Source: Roseitranquillus sp963709765
GTDB taxonomy: Bacteria > Pseudomonadota > Alphaproteobacteria > Rhodobacterales > Rhodobacteraceae
Direction: 5' to 3'
Assembly: GCA_963709765.1 (NCBI GenBank)
Contig: CAVPXL010000005.1
Coordinates: 186,001 to 250,000, forward strand
DNA length: 64,000 nt
Made by a program: the position numbers and the translations under genes. Positions 43,034-51,375 of the stretch are shown one piece after another (within the stretch, counting starts at the first letter, position 1; each line of letters begins with the position of its first letter). Under the pieces are notes generated by a model. The model had not been told where the DNA came from. It saw only the letters and a program-made list of their open reading frames with translations, and ran no database searches.

Positions 43034-44121
43034 CGCTCTGACCCTGGGCTTCGACACATCGGCTGCGCATTGCGCAGCCGCTTTGCTTTGTGGCGATAGC
43101 CTCCTGGCCGACCGTCACGAGGACATGACGCGCGGGCAGGCCGAACGCCTTTTCCCGCTGATCGAGGAGATGCTGGCGGAGGCGGGCGTGGGCTGGCGCG
43201 ATCTCGGCCTCGTCGGGGTCGGGACCGGGCCCGGCAATTTCACCGGCCTGCGCATCGCCGTCTCGGCGGCACGGGGCCTTGCGCTCTCACTGGGCTGCCC
43301 TGCCATCGGCGTCACTCAATTCGAGGCGCAGGCGCTGGACAGGCCGCGGCCGGTCCTGTCGGCCGTGTCGGCGCCGCGCGATCAGGTTTATCTTCAGCGG
43401 CTGGAGCCCGAACGGTCCGGCCGAGGCACGTCTGGTCAGCGTGAACGAAGCGCGGCAGGAGGCCGAGGCGACCGGATCGCGTCTGATCGGAGGCCCCTTC
43501 GACCCTGTGGACGCTCACCTCGCCCCCGCTGTCGCGCGTCTGGCGGCCGCACGGGCCGCGGCGGGCGCTGCCCCGGCGCCGGTGCCGCTCTATGTCCGCC
43601 CCCCCGATGCCGCGCCGGCGCGCGATACCGCGCCCGCCCTGCTGGATTCGACTCCGACCGCGCTGGCCGCCCTGCATGAAGCGGCGATGACAAGTCCGCG
43701 TCCCTGGTCGCCGGACGAGTTCGCCGCCTTTCTCGCCGATCCGCTGGTCCATATCCACGTCGCGGCAGACGGCGCGTGCTTCGCGCTCGGGCGCAGTGTG
43801 GCCGGCGAGGCCGAGTTGCTGACCCTGGCGACCGCACCGGCATTCCGTCGACAGGGCCTCGCGCGCGCGGCACTCGCGGCATTCGACGCCGAAGCGACGC
43901 GGCGCGGCGCCCGAACGGGATTTCTCGAAGTGGCGGCAGACAACGGTGCGGCCCTGGCGCTCTATCGCGGGGCGGGATGGGCGGAGGCCGGGCGCCGCCG
44001 CGGATACTACGCGACCGCCGCAGGCAGGGTCGACGCGCTCGTCCTGACCAGGCCGTTCTCCGCCCTCACCCGGCGTCAGGTCCCGCCCGCCGTTGCGTCC
44101 GCTAACCCAAAAAGCAGTTGA
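43023..44121 (+). CDS. tsaB: TsaB tRNA-t6A protein apparently fused to a RimI-like acetyltransferase (frameshift at ~43407)
   Basis: TsaB supports the TsaD enzyme in t6A37 tRNA modification; RimI acetylates protein N-termini. TTG 43023 starts TLGFDTSAAHCAAALL, followed by VGVGTGPGNFTGLRIAVSAA near residue 66. After RDQVYLQRLEP one extra base around 43407-43410 shifts the frame; the next frame continues GPAEARLVSVNEA. No stop separates the tsaB end (PLYVRPPDAAPA) from a GNAT domain beginning TPTALAALHEAAM, with LLTLATAPAFRRQGLARAAL (acetyl-CoA loop) and FLEVAADNGAALALYRGAGW. The 365-codon fusion may be real, or a second base error may hide a stop and start near 43650. The two genes are normally adjacent in Rhodobacterales. 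Confidence 0.85.
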
Positions 44122-44157
44122 CCCCTCTTCGGGGCTGCGGCCTTAATTGCCGCCAAT
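44114..44157 (+). promoter_or_regulatory. two small hairpins between tsaB-rimI and the second BMP operon
   Basis: CCCC-TCTTC-GGGG nested within GCAG...CTGC (about 44114-44138) is followed by CGGC-CTTAATT-GCCG. No run of T follows, so this is at best a weak terminator; it may also be leader structure of the BMP operon, whose ATG is at 44232. Confidence 0.3.
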
Positions 44158-44231
44158 CCTCAGAGGGATGTGCTGCTGACGGGTCGCACGCAAGAAGTGG
44201 ATGCGCCCGCACAATGATCAGGGAGATCTTC

Positions 44232-45227
44232 ATGACACGTATGCCATTTTTCCTCGGCGCGACTGCCGTTGCCGCACTTTGCGCCGGCGCCGCCACCGCC
44301 GAGCCCGCCATCATCTTCGACCTCGGCGGCAAGTTCGACAAGTCGTTCAACGAAGCGGCCTTCGCCGGCGCCGAGCGCTGGGCCGAAGAAACCGGTAAAT
44401 CCTACCGCGAGATCGAGCTGAGCTCGGAGGCCCAGCGCGAGCAGGCCCTGCGCCGCATGGCCGAGAGCGGCTCGAACCCGGTCGTCACCGTGGGCTTCGC
44501 CTATGCCTCGACGATGGACCAGCTCGCGCCGGAATACCCCGACACCGACTTCGTGGTGATCGACGCCTTCGTCGACCAGCCCAACGTGCGCAACTACACG
44601 TTCGCCGAGCACGAGGGCAGCTACCTCGTCGGCATGATGGCGGCGATGGCGTCCGAATCCGGCACCGTCGGCTTCGTCGGCGGCATGGACATCCCGCTGA
44701 TCCGCAAGTTCGCCTGCGGCTACGTGCAGGGCGTCAAGGCGGTGAACCCGGATGCGACCGTGATCCAGAACATGACCGGCACCACGCCGTCGGCATGGAA
44801 CGACCCGACCCGCGGCGCCGAACTGACCCGCGCGCAGGTCAGCCAGGGCGCAGACGTGGTCTACCACGCCGCCGGCGGCACCGGCGTCGGCGTGCTGCAG
44901 GCCGCGGCCGACGAGAACATCCTCGGCATCGGCGTCGACAGCAACCAGAACTACATGCAGCCGGGCTCGGTCCTGACCTCGATGACCAAGCGCGTCGACA
45001 ACGCCGTCTACGAGAGCTTCTCGGACAGCGCGAACGACGATTTCGACACCGACAACCGCGTGATGAACCTCGAGAGCGAGGGCGTCGGCTACGCCATGGA
45101 CGAGAACAACGCGGACCTCGTGGACGAGGAGATGAAGGCGGCCGTCGAAGATGCCAAGGCGAAGATCATCGCCGGCGAGATCGAGGTCCACGACTACATG
45201 AGCGACAACAGCTGCCCGGAAAGCTGA
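44232..45227 (+). CDS. BMP-family substrate-binding protein (second system)
   Basis: Periplasmic nucleoside-type binding protein, 331 residues. The signal peptide is MTRMPFFLGATAVAALCAGAATA (as leader, cleavage near residue 23). The mature start AIIFDLGGKFDKSFNEAAFAGA is diagnostic of the BMP/PnrA family, with NPVVTVGFAYASTMDQLA, GFVGGMDIPLIRKFACGY and GIGVDSNQNYMQPGSVLTS further on. ATG 44232 is preferred over ATG 44214 because GGGAGA sits about 7 bases before it. First gene of a four-gene importer operon, with the ATPase start only 2 bases after its stop. Confidence 0.94.
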   Translation: MTRMPFFLGATAVAALCAGAATAEPAIIFDLGGKFDKSFNEAAFAGAERWAEETGKSYREIELSSEAQREQALRRMAESGSNPVVTVGFAYASTMDQLAPEYPDTDFVVIDAFVDQPNVRNYTFAEHEGSYLVGMMAAMASESGTVGFVGGMDIPLIRKFACGYVQGVKAVNPDATVIQNMTGTTPSAWNDPTRGAELTRAQVSQGADVVYHAAGGTGVGVLQAAADENILGIGVDSNQNYMQPGSVLTSMTKRVDNAVYESFSDSANDDFDTDNRVMNLESEGVGYAMDENNADLVDEEMKAAVEDAKAKIIAGEIEVHDYMSDNSCPES

Positions 45228-45229
45228 GT

Positions 45230-46861
45230 TTGACCACCGACGACAGGACGGGGCGGCACGACGCCGCCCCAGCCTCCTCCCGGGAGGCCGGTGCCCCGGC
45301 GATCGAGTTGCGCGGCATCTCCAAGTCCTTCGGCCCCGTCAAGGCCAACAAGGACATCTCGATCCGCGTCATGCCGGGCACGATCCACGGGATCATCGGC
45401 GAGAACGGGGCCGGCAAGTCGACCCTGATGTCGATCCTCTACGGATTCTACCGCGCCGACGCCGGCGAGATCTTCATCAACGGCGAGAAGACCGACATTC
45501 CCGACAGCCAGGCCGCCATCCGCGCCGGCATCGGGATGGTGTTCCAGCACTTCAAGCTGGTCGAGAACTTCACCGTGCTGGAGAACGTCGTGCTGGGCGC
45601 CGAGGAGGGCCGCCTCCTGCGCCCCTCGCTCGCCAAGGCGCGCAAGCTCTTGCACGAACTCAGCGAGGAATACGAGCTCAGCGTCGATCCCGACGCGCTG
45701 ATCCAGAACATCGGCGTCGGCATGCAGCAGCGGGTCGAGATCCTCAAGGCGCTCTACCGCCACGCCGACATCCTGATCCTCGACGAGCCGACGGGCGTGC
45801 TGACCCCGGCCGAGGCCGATCACCTCTTCCGCATCCTCGACGGCCTGCGCCGCGAGGGGAAGACGATCATCCTGATCACCCACAAGCTGCGCGAGATCAT
45901 GGAGATCACCGACACCGTGAGCGTCATGCGCCGCGGCGAGATGACCGCCACCGTCCAGACCTCCGAGACCAGCCCCGAGGAGCTGGCCGAGCTGATGGTC
46001 GGCCGCAAGGTCCTCCTGCGCGTCGACAAGAAGCCCGCGAAACCCGGCCCGATGGTGCTCGAGGTCGAGAACCTCCACGTCACCGACGACAAGGGCGTCG
46101 AACGGCTCAAGGGCGTGTCGTTCCAGGTCCGCGCCGGCGAGATCCTCGGCATCGCCGGGGTCGCCGGAAACGGCCAGTCCGAACTGCTGGACGTCCTCGG
46201 CGGCATCATGCCGGGCGACGGCTCGGTCCGTCTCAACGGCGTCGGCCTCGACGTGACGGGCCGCCATTCCAACGGTCAGACAAGGCGCGCCGCCGGCATC
46301 GCGCATGTTCCCGAGGATCGCCAGCGCCGCGGCCTGATCATGGAGTTCAAGGCCTGGGAGAACATGGCCTTCGGCTATGAGGGCGACGCCGCCTACAACA
46401 ACGGCTTCCTGATGGACAACGACGCCCTGCGCCGGGACACCGAGGCCAAGATGGAACGGTTCGACGTGCGACCGCCCGATTGCTGGCTGGAGGCCAAGAA
46501 CTTCTCCGGCGGCAACCAGCAGAAGATCGTCCTTGCCCGCGAGATCGAGCGCAATCCCGACCTGCTGCTCGTCGGTCAGCCGACCCGCGGCGTCGACATC
46601 GGCGCGATCGAGTTCATCCACCAGCAGATCGTCGCCCTGCGCGACGAGGGCAAGGCGATCCTCCTGGTCAGCGTCGAGCTCGAGGAGATCCTGTCGCTGT
46701 CGGACCGGATCGCGGTGATGTTCGACGGCCGGATCATGGGCGAGCGCCTGCCGGAACAGACCAACGAACGCGAGCTGGGCCTGCTGATGGCCGGCATCGA
46801 CGACGAGGAAGCAGCCCGCGCCGCAGAGGTCCCGGCCCGCCCGGTGGCGCAGCCGATTTGA
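45230..46861 (+). CDS. BMP-family ABC transporter, double ATP-binding protein (second system)
   Basis: ATPase of the second importer, 543 residues, two ABC domains. Domain 1: ELRGISKSFGPVKANKDIS, Walker A GENGAGKST, signature-equivalent IGVGMQQRVEI (degenerate LSGGQ), Walker B LILDEPTGVLTP. Domain 2: GVAGNGQSELLDVLGG, VPEDRQRRGLIM, signature FSGGNQQK, and LVGQPTRGVDIGA. TTG 45230 lies 2 bases after the binding-protein stop, with GGAAAG upstream, giving an N-terminal extension of about 25 residues before the first domain. Same family as the ATPase at 10178 but clearly distinct in sequence. Confidence 0.94.
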   Translation: MTTDDRTGRHDAAPASSREAGAPAIELRGISKSFGPVKANKDISIRVMPGTIHGIIGENGAGKSTLMSILYGFYRADAGEIFINGEKTDIPDSQAAIRAGIGMVFQHFKLVENFTVLENVVLGAEEGRLLRPSLAKARKLLHELSEEYELSVDPDALIQNIGVGMQQRVEILKALYRHADILILDEPTGVLTPAEADHLFRILDGLRREGKTIILITHKLREIMEITDTVSVMRRGEMTATVQTSETSPEELAELMVGRKVLLRVDKKPAKPGPMVLEVENLHVTDDKGVERLKGVSFQVRAGEILGIAGVAGNGQSELLDVLGGIMPGDGSVRLNGVGLDVTGRHSNGQTRRAAGIAHVPEDRQRRGLIMEFKAWENMAFGYEGDAAYNNGFLMDNDALRRDTEAKMERFDVRPPDCWLEAKNFSGGNQQKIVLAREIERNPDLLLVGQPTRGVDIGAIEFIHQQIVALRDEGKAILLVSVELEEILSLSDRIAVMFDGRIMGERLPEQTNERELGLLMAGIDDEEAARAAEVPARPVAQPI

Positions 46862-46871
46862 GAGGGGCGCA

Positions 46872-47966
46872 ATGAATCACATGCCGAAATGGGCGGATGT
46901 CGCCCTCGTGCCGCTGCTGAACCTCGTGCTGGCCTTCGCCGTCTCGGGCCTCGTCGTGCTCTACATCGGCGAGGACCCGATCGAGGCGCTGATGATCATG
47001 ATCCGCGGCGCCGTCGGGTCGGCCTATGGCTGGGGCTACACGCTCTTTTACGCCACGAACTTCATCTTCACCGGGCTCGCCGTCGCGGTCGCGTTCCACG
47101 CGCGGCTCTTCAACATCGGTGGCGAGGGACAGGCCGCGCTCGGCGGCCTCGGCGTCGCGCTGGTCTGCCTCGCCGTTCCGTGGCCGCACTGGCTCGTCGC
47201 ATTGCCCGCCGCGATCGTCGGCGGCGCGGTCTTCGGCGCGGCCTGGGCCGCGATTCCGGCCTACCTGCAGGCCAGGCGCGGCAGTCACATCGTCATCACC
47301 ACGATCATGTTCAACTTCATCGCCTCGGCGCTGCTGGTCTACCTGCTGGTCAATGTGCTCAAGACGCCCGAGAGCATGTCGCCCGAGACCGCCCGCTTCC
47401 CCGAAGGCGCGAAGCTTCCGAACGCCAGCATCCTCGCGCCGCTGGGCCTGCCGTTCCGGCCGTCGACGCCGCTGAACCTGGCCTTCGTGGTCGCGATCGT
47501 CTGCTGTTTCCTGGTCTGGCTGCTGATCTGGCGGACCCGGCTCGGCTATGCGATCCGCGCCTTCGGCCATTCCGAGCCGGCGGCGGTCTATGCCGGCATC
47601 TCGCCGGTGCGCGTCACCATGCTCACCATGCTGATCTCCGGCGCGCTGGCCGGGCTGATGGCGATCAACTCCGTCATGGGCGAGGCCGAGCGTCTCGTGC
47701 TCGACAGCGTCCAGGGCGCCGGGTTCATCGGCATCGCCGTGGCGCTGATGGGGCGGTCGCATCCGGTCGGCGTGTTCCTCGCGGCGCTCCTTTTCGGCGT
47801 GCTCTACCAGGGCGGCGCCGAGCTCGAATTCGAGATGCCGGCGGTCAGCCGCGAGATGATCGTGGTCATCCAGGCGCTCGTGATCCTGTTCACCGGTGCG
47901 CTCGACAACATGGTGCGGATGCCCGTCGAACGCTTCTTCCTGCACCGCCGCACGGGGCACCTCTGA
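46872..47966 (+). CDS. BMP-family ABC transporter permease 1 (second system)
   Basis: Inner-membrane permease, 364 residues with roughly 9-10 hydrophobic helices. Family motifs include GLAVAVAFHARLFNIGGEGQ near residue 73, RRGSHIVITTIMFNFIASAL near 136, GYAIRAFGHSEPAAVYAGIS near 225, and GIAVALMGRSHPVGVFLAAL near 286. It begins 10 bp after the ATPase and overlaps permease 2 by one base. No frameshift is seen, unlike its counterpart in the first system. Confidence 0.94.
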   Translation: MNHMPKWADVALVPLLNLVLAFAVSGLVVLYIGEDPIEALMIMIRGAVGSAYGWGYTLFYATNFIFTGLAVAVAFHARLFNIGGEGQAALGGLGVALVCLAVPWPHWLVALPAAIVGGAVFGAAWAAIPAYLQARRGSHIVITTIMFNFIASALLVYLLVNVLKTPESMSPETARFPEGAKLPNASILAPLGLPFRPSTPLNLAFVVAIVCCFLVWLLIWRTRLGYAIRAFGHSEPAAVYAGISPVRVTMLTMLISGALAGLMAINSVMGEAERLVLDSVQGAGFIGIAVALMGRSHPVGVFLAALLFGVLYQGGAELEFEMPAVSREMIVVIQALVILFTGALDNMVRMPVERFFLHRRTGHL

Positions 47967-48931
47967 TGAGCCCGGCCGACATCCTGCCGATCCTCGATTC
48001 GGCGCTGCGGCTGGCGACGCCGCTGCTGCTTGCCTGCCTCGCCGGCCTGTTCTCCGAGCGCGCGGGCATCTTCGACATCGGTCTCGAGGGCAAGATGCTG
48101 GTCGCCGCCTTCTTTTCCGGTGCTGCGGCCGCGCTGACCGGGTCGGTCTGGCTCGGCCTGCTCGCCGGGGTCGCGGCGGCGATGGTCTTCTCGCTGATCC
48201 ACGGGCTGGCCTCGATCACGTTCCGCGGCAATCAGCTCATCTCGGGGGTCGCGATCAACTTCCTCGCGTCCGGCCTGACCGTACTCATCGCGCAGGACTG
48301 GTTCAGCGCCGGCGGCCGCACGCCGGCCCTGACCGGCGGCGCGCGGTTCACATCGCTGACCCTGCCCGGCGCGAACGCCCTGCGCGACATGCCGCTCCTC
48401 GGACCGATCTATCACGACCTGATCTCGGGCCACTCGCTCCTCGTCTATGTCGCGCTTCTCTGCGTGCCGCTGACCTGGTGGATCCTGTTCCGCACCCGCT
48501 ACGGCCTGCGCCTGCGCGCGGTCGGCGAGAACCCGGCGGCGGTCGACACGGCCGGCGTGTCGGTCGTGGGCCTGCGATATTCGGCTGTCCTGATCTGCGG
48601 ATTGCTGACGGGTCTCGCGGGGGTCTATCTCGCGACCGCGCTCAATGCCGGCTTCGGCAAGGACATGACGGCGGGCCGTGGCTACATCGCGCTGGCGGCG
48701 CTGATCTTCGCCAAGTGGCGGCCCTGGTACGCGTTGATGGCGACGCTGCTCTTCGGTCTGCTCGAAGCGATCGCGATCCGGTTCCAGACGGTCGAAATCC
48801 TGGGCCTGACCATCCCGAACCAGTTCATGCAGGCGCTGCCCTACATTCTGACCGTGGTCATCCTCGCCGGTTTCGTCGGCAAGGCGGTCCCGCCGCGCGC
48901 CGGCGGCGAACCCTACGTGAAGGAGCGCTAG
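47966..48931 (+). CDS. BMP-family ABC transporter permease 2 (second system)
   Basis: Second permease of the importer, 321 residues. It has ERAGIFDIGLEGKMLVAAFF near residue 33, FRGNQLISGVAINFLASGLT near 88, GLRLRAVGENPAAVDTAGVS near 180, and GRGYIALAALIFAKWRPWYA near 234. ATG 47966 shares its A with the stop of permease 1 (TGATG). It closes the operon BMP-ATPase-permease-permease; TauE follows after 46 bases and may be read through. Confidence 0.94.
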   Translation: MSPADILPILDSALRLATPLLLACLAGLFSERAGIFDIGLEGKMLVAAFFSGAAAALTGSVWLGLLAGVAAAMVFSLIHGLASITFRGNQLISGVAINFLASGLTVLIAQDWFSAGGRTPALTGGARFTSLTLPGANALRDMPLLGPIYHDLISGHSLLVYVALLCVPLTWWILFRTRYGLRLRAVGENPAAVDTAGVSVVGLRYSAVLICGLLTGLAGVYLATALNAGFGKDMTAGRGYIALAALIFAKWRPWYALMATLLFGLLEAIAIRFQTVEILGLTIPNQFMQALPYILTVVILAGFVGKAVPPRAGGEPYVKER

Positions 48932-48977
48932 ACGGGCGCCTTGTCAACCACAGCGGGAGGAGCTTAAGCCGAGCCCA

Positions 48978-49889
48978 ATGCAGATCTACCTCCCCATCGC
49001 CGAGGTTTCGGTTAACTGGCTGCTCCTGCTGGGGCTGGGCGGACTTGTCGGAATCATGTCTGGCATGTTCGGCGTGGGCGGCGGGTTCCTGATCACGCCG
49101 CTGCTGTTCTTCGTGGGCATCCCCCCCGCGGTCGCCGTCGCAACCTCGGCGAACCAGATCGTGGCCGCCTCGATCTCGGGCGTGCTGGCGCATCTGCGCC
49201 GCAAGACCGTCGATCTCAGGATGGGGACCGTGCTGCTTGTCGGCGGCCTGATCGGAGCCGCGTTCGGGGTCCAGATCTTCAACATCCTGCGCGCCATGGG
49301 CCAGGTCGATCTGATGGTCCGGCTCTGCTACGTGGTGTTCCTCGGCGTGATCGGCGCGCTGATGTTCGTCGAGAGCCTGAACGCGATCCGGCGCGCGCGC
49401 AGGGGCGGACGCGCGGCACCCCGCCGGCGCCACAACTGGATCCACTCGCTGCCTTTCAAGATCAAGTTCCGCACCAGCGGACTCTATATCTCGGTCATTC
49501 CACCCATGATCGTCGGGCTTCTGGTCGGCGTTCTGGCCGCCATAATGGGCGTTGGCGGCGGTTTCATCATGGTTCCCGCGATGATCTACCTGCTCGGGAT
49601 GCCGACCAAGGTGGTGATCGGCACGTCGCTCTTCCAGATCATCTTCGTCACCGCCTTCACCACGCTTCTCCACGCCGTCACGAACTACACCGTCGATGTC
49701 CTTCTCGCGCTGCTGCTCCTGGTTGGCGGCGTGATCGGCGCGCAATTCGGCACGATCATCGGCACGCGGCTCAAGGCCGAGCAGCTGAGGATCCTGCTCG
49801 CCCTCATGGTCCTGGCCGTCTGCGGCAAGCTCGCGCTCGACCTGCTGTTGCGCCCCGAGGACCTCTACTCGCTCAGTCCCGTCGTCTGA
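48978..49889 (+). CDS. TauE/SafE-family sulfite/organosulfonate exporter
   Basis: Membrane permease of the TauE/SafE (TSUP) family, 303 residues, with two repeats. Repeat 1 contains GIMSGMFGVGGGFLITPLLF and repeat 2 GVLAAIMGVGGGFIMVPAMI. Members export sulfite, sulfoacetate or related anions, or import sulfur compounds; the substrate here is unknown. An Arg-rich loop (RRARRGGRAAPRRRHN, ~136-151) separates the halves. It is coupled by a one-base overlap (ATGA type) to a TIGR02186 gene, a pairing I know from many alphaproteobacteria. Confidence 0.9.
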   Translation: MQIYLPIAEVSVNWLLLLGLGGLVGIMSGMFGVGGGFLITPLLFFVGIPPAVAVATSANQIVAASISGVLAHLRRKTVDLRMGTVLLVGGLIGAAFGVQIFNILRAMGQVDLMVRLCYVVFLGVIGALMFVESLNAIRRARRGGRAAPRRRHNWIHSLPFKIKFRTSGLYISVIPPMIVGLLVGVLAAIMGVGGGFIMVPAMIYLLGMPTKVVIGTSLFQIIFVTAFTTLLHAVTNYTVDVLLALLLLVGGVIGAQFGTIIGTRLKAEQLRILLALMVLAVCGKLALDLLLRPEDLYSLSPVV

Positions 49890-50641
49890 TGCGCTGGCTC
49901 GCCGCTCTTCTCGCGCTGTGCTTCCCAGCCGCCGCCGAGAACGTCGTGGTCGACCTCAGCCAGAATCGCGTCTCGATCACCGCCGACTTCGACGGCTCCG
50001 AAATCCTGATCTTCGGTGCAATCAAGCGCGAAGAACCGATCGACCGCGACAGCCAGCTCGGCGTCATCATCACGGTCGCCGGTCCGTCGCAGCCCGTCCT
50101 GGTGCGCCGCAAATCGCGCGTGGCCGGAATCTGGGTCAATACCGCCTCCGTGGAGGTGGACGCCGCGCCCAGCTTCTACAGCGTCGCGACCAATGCGCCG
50201 CTGCCGCTGATCCTGCGCAACACCGAGAATCTGCGCCAACGGATCACGCCCAACCGCGCGATCCGGTCTGTCGGCGCACCCGACGACATCACCGACAGCT
50301 TCGCCTTCACCGACGCGCTGATCCGCCTTCGCAACAAGACGGGCCTCTACACGGTCGAGGAAGGCGGCATCATCGTCATGGAGGACACGCTCTTTCGCGC
50401 CTCGATCACGCTGCCCTCGAACCTCGTCGAGGGGAATTACACGGCGCGAATCTTTCTCACCCGGGGGGGCCGGGTCATCAACCGCTACCAGACGGTGATC
50501 TTCGTGCAGAAGGTCGGGCTGGAGCGGTTCCTCTACACCCTCTCGCGCGAAGATCCGCTGGTCTACGGAACCATGTCGCTCGTCCTGGCTGTGGTGGCGG
50601 GATGGGGGGCGTCGGCCGCCTTCCGCTACCTGCGCTCCTAG
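49889..50641 (+). CDS. TIGR02186-family exported membrane-anchored protein
   Basis: A 250-residue protein of the TIGR02186 family, function unknown. It has a short signal peptide (MRWLAALLALCFPAAA), an extracytoplasmic beta-rich domain (LSQNRVSITADFDGSEILIF, then a VGAPDDITDSFAFTDALIRL helix) and a single C-terminal membrane helix (LVYGTMSLVLAVVAGWGASA), so most of it faces the periplasm. Constant pairing with TauE/SafE suggests that the two work together on anion export (inference). It overlaps the convergent SDR gene by 4 bases. Confidence 0.88.
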   Translation: MRWLAALLALCFPAAAENVVVDLSQNRVSITADFDGSEILIFGAIKREEPIDRDSQLGVIITVAGPSQPVLVRRKSRVAGIWVNTASVEVDAAPSFYSVATNAPLPLILRNTENLRQRITPNRAIRSVGAPDDITDSFAFTDALIRLRNKTGLYTVEEGGIIVMEDTLFRASITLPSNLVEGNYTARIFLTRGGRVINRYQTVIFVQKVGLERFLYTLSREDPLVYGTMSLVLAVVAGWGASAAFRYLRS

Positions 50642-51375
50642 CCGCGGCCGATATAGGGCATCGTCGTCGCCATCACGGTCATGAACTGCACGTTCGCCTC
50701 GGGCGGCATCGTCGCCATGTGAAAGACCGAGCGCGCGGCGTCGGCCACGTCCATCATCGGCGCCGGCGCGGCGGAGGGGTCGACCGCCAGCCGCCGCCGC
50801 TCGAGCCCGTCCAGCAATTCGGTGCGCGCATTGCCGATGTCGATCTGTCCGCAGGCGATGCCGAAGGCCCGCCCGTCCAGGCTCAGCGTCCGGGTCAGCC
50901 CCGTCACCGCGTGCTTCGACGTCGTGTAGCAGACCGACCCCTCGCGCGGGACATGGGCCGAGATCGAGCCGTTGTTGACGATCCGCCCGCCCTGCGGGTC
51001 CTGCCGCCGCATCCGGGCGAAGGCCGCGCGCGCGCACAGGAACATGCCCGTCACGTTTACCCCCATCACCTGCGCGAAATCGGCGGGGGCGATCTCGTCG
51101 ATCGGCGCCTGGGGCCCGAACACCCCGGCATTGTTGAAAAGCACGTCGAGCCGGCCGGTCGCCGCCACGAACGCATCGAACGCCGCATCGACGGCGCCCG
51201 CATCGGTCACGTCTGCCTCCAGCACCACGGCCCGCTCCCGCCCCGCCGCGACACGATCCAGCGCGTCTCGCCGCCGCGCCAGCAACCCGACCGTCCACCC
51301 GGCCTCGAGGAACAGCTCGGCGGTCGCGCGCCCGATGCCGCCGCTCGCCCCGGTGATCAGGATCGCGCCGCTCAT
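50638..51375 (-). CDS. short-chain dehydrogenase/reductase
   Basis: NAD(P)-dependent SDR, 245 residues. The cofactor motif is TGASGGIG (residues ~8-15), followed by LARRR, the NNAG motif (DVLFNNAGVFGP) near 83, the catalytic Ser region NNGSISAHVPREG, and YTTSK with catalytic Tyr/Lys near 150. The Arg pair after the second strand hints at NADP preference. Substrate unknown. ATG 51375 overlaps the stop of the RecD-like gene by 4 bases. Confidence 0.9.
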   Translation of the reverse strand: MSGAILITGASGGIGRATAELFLEAGWTVGLLARRRDALDRVAAGRERAVVLEADVTDAGAVDAAFDAFVAATGRLDVLFNNAGVFGPQAPIDEIAPADFAQVMGVNVTGMFLCARAAFARMRRQDPQGGRIVNNGSISAHVPREGSVCYTTSKHAVTGLTRTLSLDGRAFGIACGQIDIGNARTELLDGLERRRLAVDPSAAPAPMMDVADAARSVFHMATMPPEANVQFMTVMATTMPYIGRG

